Shown piece by piece: positions 62,512-64,000 of a stretch of 64,000 nucleotides of DNA. The DNA is from Calothrix parasitica NIES-267 (GTDB lineage: Bacteria > Cyanobacteriota > Cyanobacteriia > Cyanobacteriales > Nostocaceae), in contig NZ_AP018227.1 in assembly GCF_002368095.1 (NCBI RefSeq), positions 7,270,123 through 7,334,122 of the forward strand, read 5' to 3'. The notes below the pieces were generated by a model. It saw only the letters and a list, made by a program, of their open reading frames with translations. It did not search any database and was not told the DNA's origin. A program made the translations under genes and the position numbers. Numbering within the stretch: position 1 is the stretch's first letter; each line of letters opens with the position of its first letter.

Positions 62512-62692
62512 TAAGTAATAAGTAATAAGTAATAAGTAATAAGTAATAAGTAATGAGTAATGAGTAATAAGTAATGAGTAATGAGTAATGAGTAAGAATT
62601 TATTCCCTTACTCACTCTCCTTGTCCCCTTGTCCCCTTATTTCCCTCTTCCCCCTCTTCCCCCTCTTCCCCCTCTTCCCCCTCTAATCAATA
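62505..62692. repeat. STRR array and C/T-rich tract before the MFS gene
   Basis: (AGTAATA)n heptamers at 62505-62592 followed by CCTTGTCCCCTTGTCCCC and CTCTTCCCC repeats (62605-62690). The last repeat ends 7 bp before the ATG. Confidence 0.85.
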
Positions 62693-63829
62693 ATGGCAAT
62701 CCTAATTTCTTTTTACTCATTCATAGCAATAGGTATAGCTGAGGGGGGTTTGGGTGTTCTCATTCCTTCAATTATTGAAACCTATAATTTAACTTCAGCG
62801 AATATCACCTTAATTTTTCTTAGCCAAGCTACGGGTTATATTTTTGCAGCTTTATCTAGCAGTATTTTAAGTAGCCGTATGGGATTGGCAAAGACGTTAT
62901 TAATAGCATCTACAAGTTTGACATTTGCTTTAATAATTTATGCTTCTAGCCCTTATTGGTGGCTGATGGTTGCTGCTGGTAGTTTCCTAGGTTTGGGAAT
63001 TGGTTTGATTGATGCGGGAATTAACAGCTATATTGCTAACCGAAATCAAGCTGATTTGATGGGATGGCTGCACGGTTTTTATGGGATTGGTGCATTATTG
63101 GGGCCTGCTGTAGCTACAACATCTCTAGCGCTAGGGTTATTTTGGCGCAGTGTTTATCTGGTGTTTGCTGGAGTTGTGGGATTATTGATAATTGGGATGT
63201 TATGGGTAGTGATATCTGACTACAAACCTTTAACTAAGAGAATTAAAAAGTCGGATACAACAGCTTCGGCTAATTTAGGTCAAGCTTTAAAAACACCTAC
63301 AGTTTTGTTAGCTGGTTTATTATTAGCGGTTTACGTCGGAACAGAAGCATCCGTAGGAAACTGGGCTTATAGCGTTCAACATATTAGCAGAGAAACACCA
63401 ACCTTAATAGCAGGATACAGCGTTAGTGCTTACTGGTTGGGATTAACTTTGGGAAGATTTATTAGCGGAAGATTTGTGAAAATTTGGGGTGCAAATCGCA
63501 CTTTAAATTACAGTTTAATATTATTAAGTTTGAGTTTGATTGCTTGGTGGTTATTGCCGAATCAATTAATAAGTTTACCTTTGATTGGTATAGCTCTCGC
63601 TCCGATATTTCCCTTAACAATTTGGCTGACACCGCAACGAATTCCGAGTGCAATTGTACCGGCAGCTATTGGTTTTATTACTAGTGTGGCGAGTTTAGGA
63701 GCAGCAATGATTCCTTCAATAGCAGGGTATTTTGCTTCTATATTTGGGTTGGAGATAATTCCGGTTTTGATAATTCCTTTGGCTGGAGTGATGTTGGTTT
63801 TGCATTGGGGGATGGTGAGGAGTTGTTGA
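62693..63829 (+). CDS. MFS transporter
   Basis: 378 aa with about twelve hydrophobic segments. The SSRMGLAKTLLIAS segment fits the loop 2-3 region of MFS proteins, and the family Gly-rich helices include GLGIGLIDAGINSYI. Length near 380 aa fits the FucP/FLVCR-like branch of small MFS permeases. The substrate is unknown. Single gene; start ATG at 62693 lies only 7 bp after a repeat tract, so no conventional ribosome-binding site is visible. Confidence 0.85.
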   Translation: MAILISFYSFIAIGIAEGGLGVLIPSIIETYNLTSANITLIFLSQATGYIFAALSSSILSSRMGLAKTLLIASTSLTFALIIYASSPYWWLMVAAGSFLGLGIGLIDAGINSYIANRNQADLMGWLHGFYGIGALLGPAVATTSLALGLFWRSVYLVFAGVVGLLIIGMLWVVISDYKPLTKRIKKSDTTASANLGQALKTPTVLLAGLLLAVYVGTEASVGNWAYSVQHISRETPTLIAGYSVSAYWLGLTLGRFISGRFVKIWGANRTLNYSLILLSLSLIAWWLLPNQLISLPLIGIALAPIFPLTIWLTPQRIPSAIVPAAIGFITSVASLGAAMIPSIAGYFASIFGLEIIPVLIIPLAGVMLVLHWGMVRSC

Positions 63830-63883
63830 TAAATCTTTATCTTAAATTGTGAATTGCTTTACTCAGAAAATTTGGTAATTATT

Positions 63884-64000
63884 TTATCCAATGGATTGCC
63901 AATCCGACGCTGTAACAAATCGAGACAAATGAGCCACATTCGTTGTTGCCACAATTACTTCTGTTTTCTCATCACAAAGAAGACGGGCTTGAGCAGAAAG
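63884..64000 (-). CDS. C-terminal end of a PIN-domain protein (partial)
   Basis: The minus strand reads LSAQARLLCDEKTEVIVATT then NVAHLSRFVTASDWQSIG and stop. This matches the C-terminal strand and helix of PIN nucleases (VATTNVKHLSRFV..W..I), where the aspartate-containing active site is upstream and outside the window. VapC-type toxin or PIN-like RNase; the partner is not visible. Confidence 0.75.
   Translation of the reverse strand, partial: LSAQARLLCDEKTEVIVATTNVAHLSRFVTASDWQSIG

Overview
The window is chromosomal DNA of a filamentous, heterocyst-forming cyanobacterium of the Nostocales (a Calothrix, Rivularia or Scytonema-like genome is plausible). The evidence is AT-rich coding sequence with eight scattered HIP1 octamers (GCGATCGC, e.g. 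2174, 5706, 55096, 61172), heptamer STRR arrays of the ATTACCA and AGTAATA type, PEP-CTERM proteins, GUN4, and a divergent patB / coxBAC locus. That locus matches the heterocyst-specific cox2 operon next to patB in Anabaena. No tRNA, rRNA or CRISPR array was recognised.

Layout. 1-12.2 kb: an LRV-type repeat protein, a DUF6888/DUF6887-like pair, icd, a GUN4 protein, an ABC ATPase, a polysaccharide deacetylase, small hypotheticals including a stand-alone CHAT-associated N-terminal domain, and cysK. 12.5-14.7 kb: two tandem PEP-CTERM paralogues. 15-25.3 kb: a minus-strand run with an SrfC-like dynamin GTPase and an SrfB-like Hsp70-fold ATPase, followed by a small membrane protein, an EEP-family phosphatase and an unknown 378-aa protein. 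25.3-26.4 kb: a 195-bp tandem repeat. 26.5-37.7 kb: a nitrogen-fixation/heterocyst island with a nitrogenase-associated ArsC-like protein, a cupin, two TPR-like paralogues, coxC, a split coxA, coxB and divergent patB. 37.9-44.8 kb: GNAT, MATE exporter, AraC regulator, an IsrB element with probable omega RNA, then GNAT, YrhK-like and SnoaL-like genes. 45-51.2 kb: two peptidoglycan-binding-domain proteins and a DUF5682 protein. 51.4-57.3 kb: a MATE pseudogene, NADAR, sterol desaturase-like, DUF421, BON, AvaK/YsnF and a vWA protein. 57.6-64 kb: a hypothetical, a VOC protein, a receiver/flavin-oxidoreductase fusion with its histidine kinase, an MFS transporter and the end of a PIN-domain gene.

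Main discovery. The cox2 subunit I gene is split by a 1,922-bp element (about 31413-33334) carrying an XisF-type large serine recombinase. The element sits just after the heme-ligand motif HGTIMI and creates a stop two codons later. Precise removal restores the conserved HGTIMIFLW junction in frame and gives a 558-aa CoxA. Joining the element's ends gives a 50-bp attP-like site with inverted arms CACGGCAC / GTCCCGTG. The recombinase starts 51 nt after the premature stop, in the same orientation, so the cox2 promoter could drive it and couple excision to heterocyst induction. A 46-codon ORF converging on the recombinase is a candidate directionality factor. This is the logic of the nifD, hupL and fdxN elements applied to the heterocyst respiratory oxidase.

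Second circuit. A 19-bp-period direct repeat (GCAAGATTTTGATAG-type half-sites) lies 129 bp upstream of both the MATE gene and the second GNAT gene. It is a probable operator for the AraC regulator encoded between them. The IsrB element has inserted between that regulator and its presumed divergent target.

The spaces between genes are full of palindromic, MITE-like families. One MITE has inserted into the middle copy of a three-copy tandem repeat, leaving a readable empty site and a TA target duplication.
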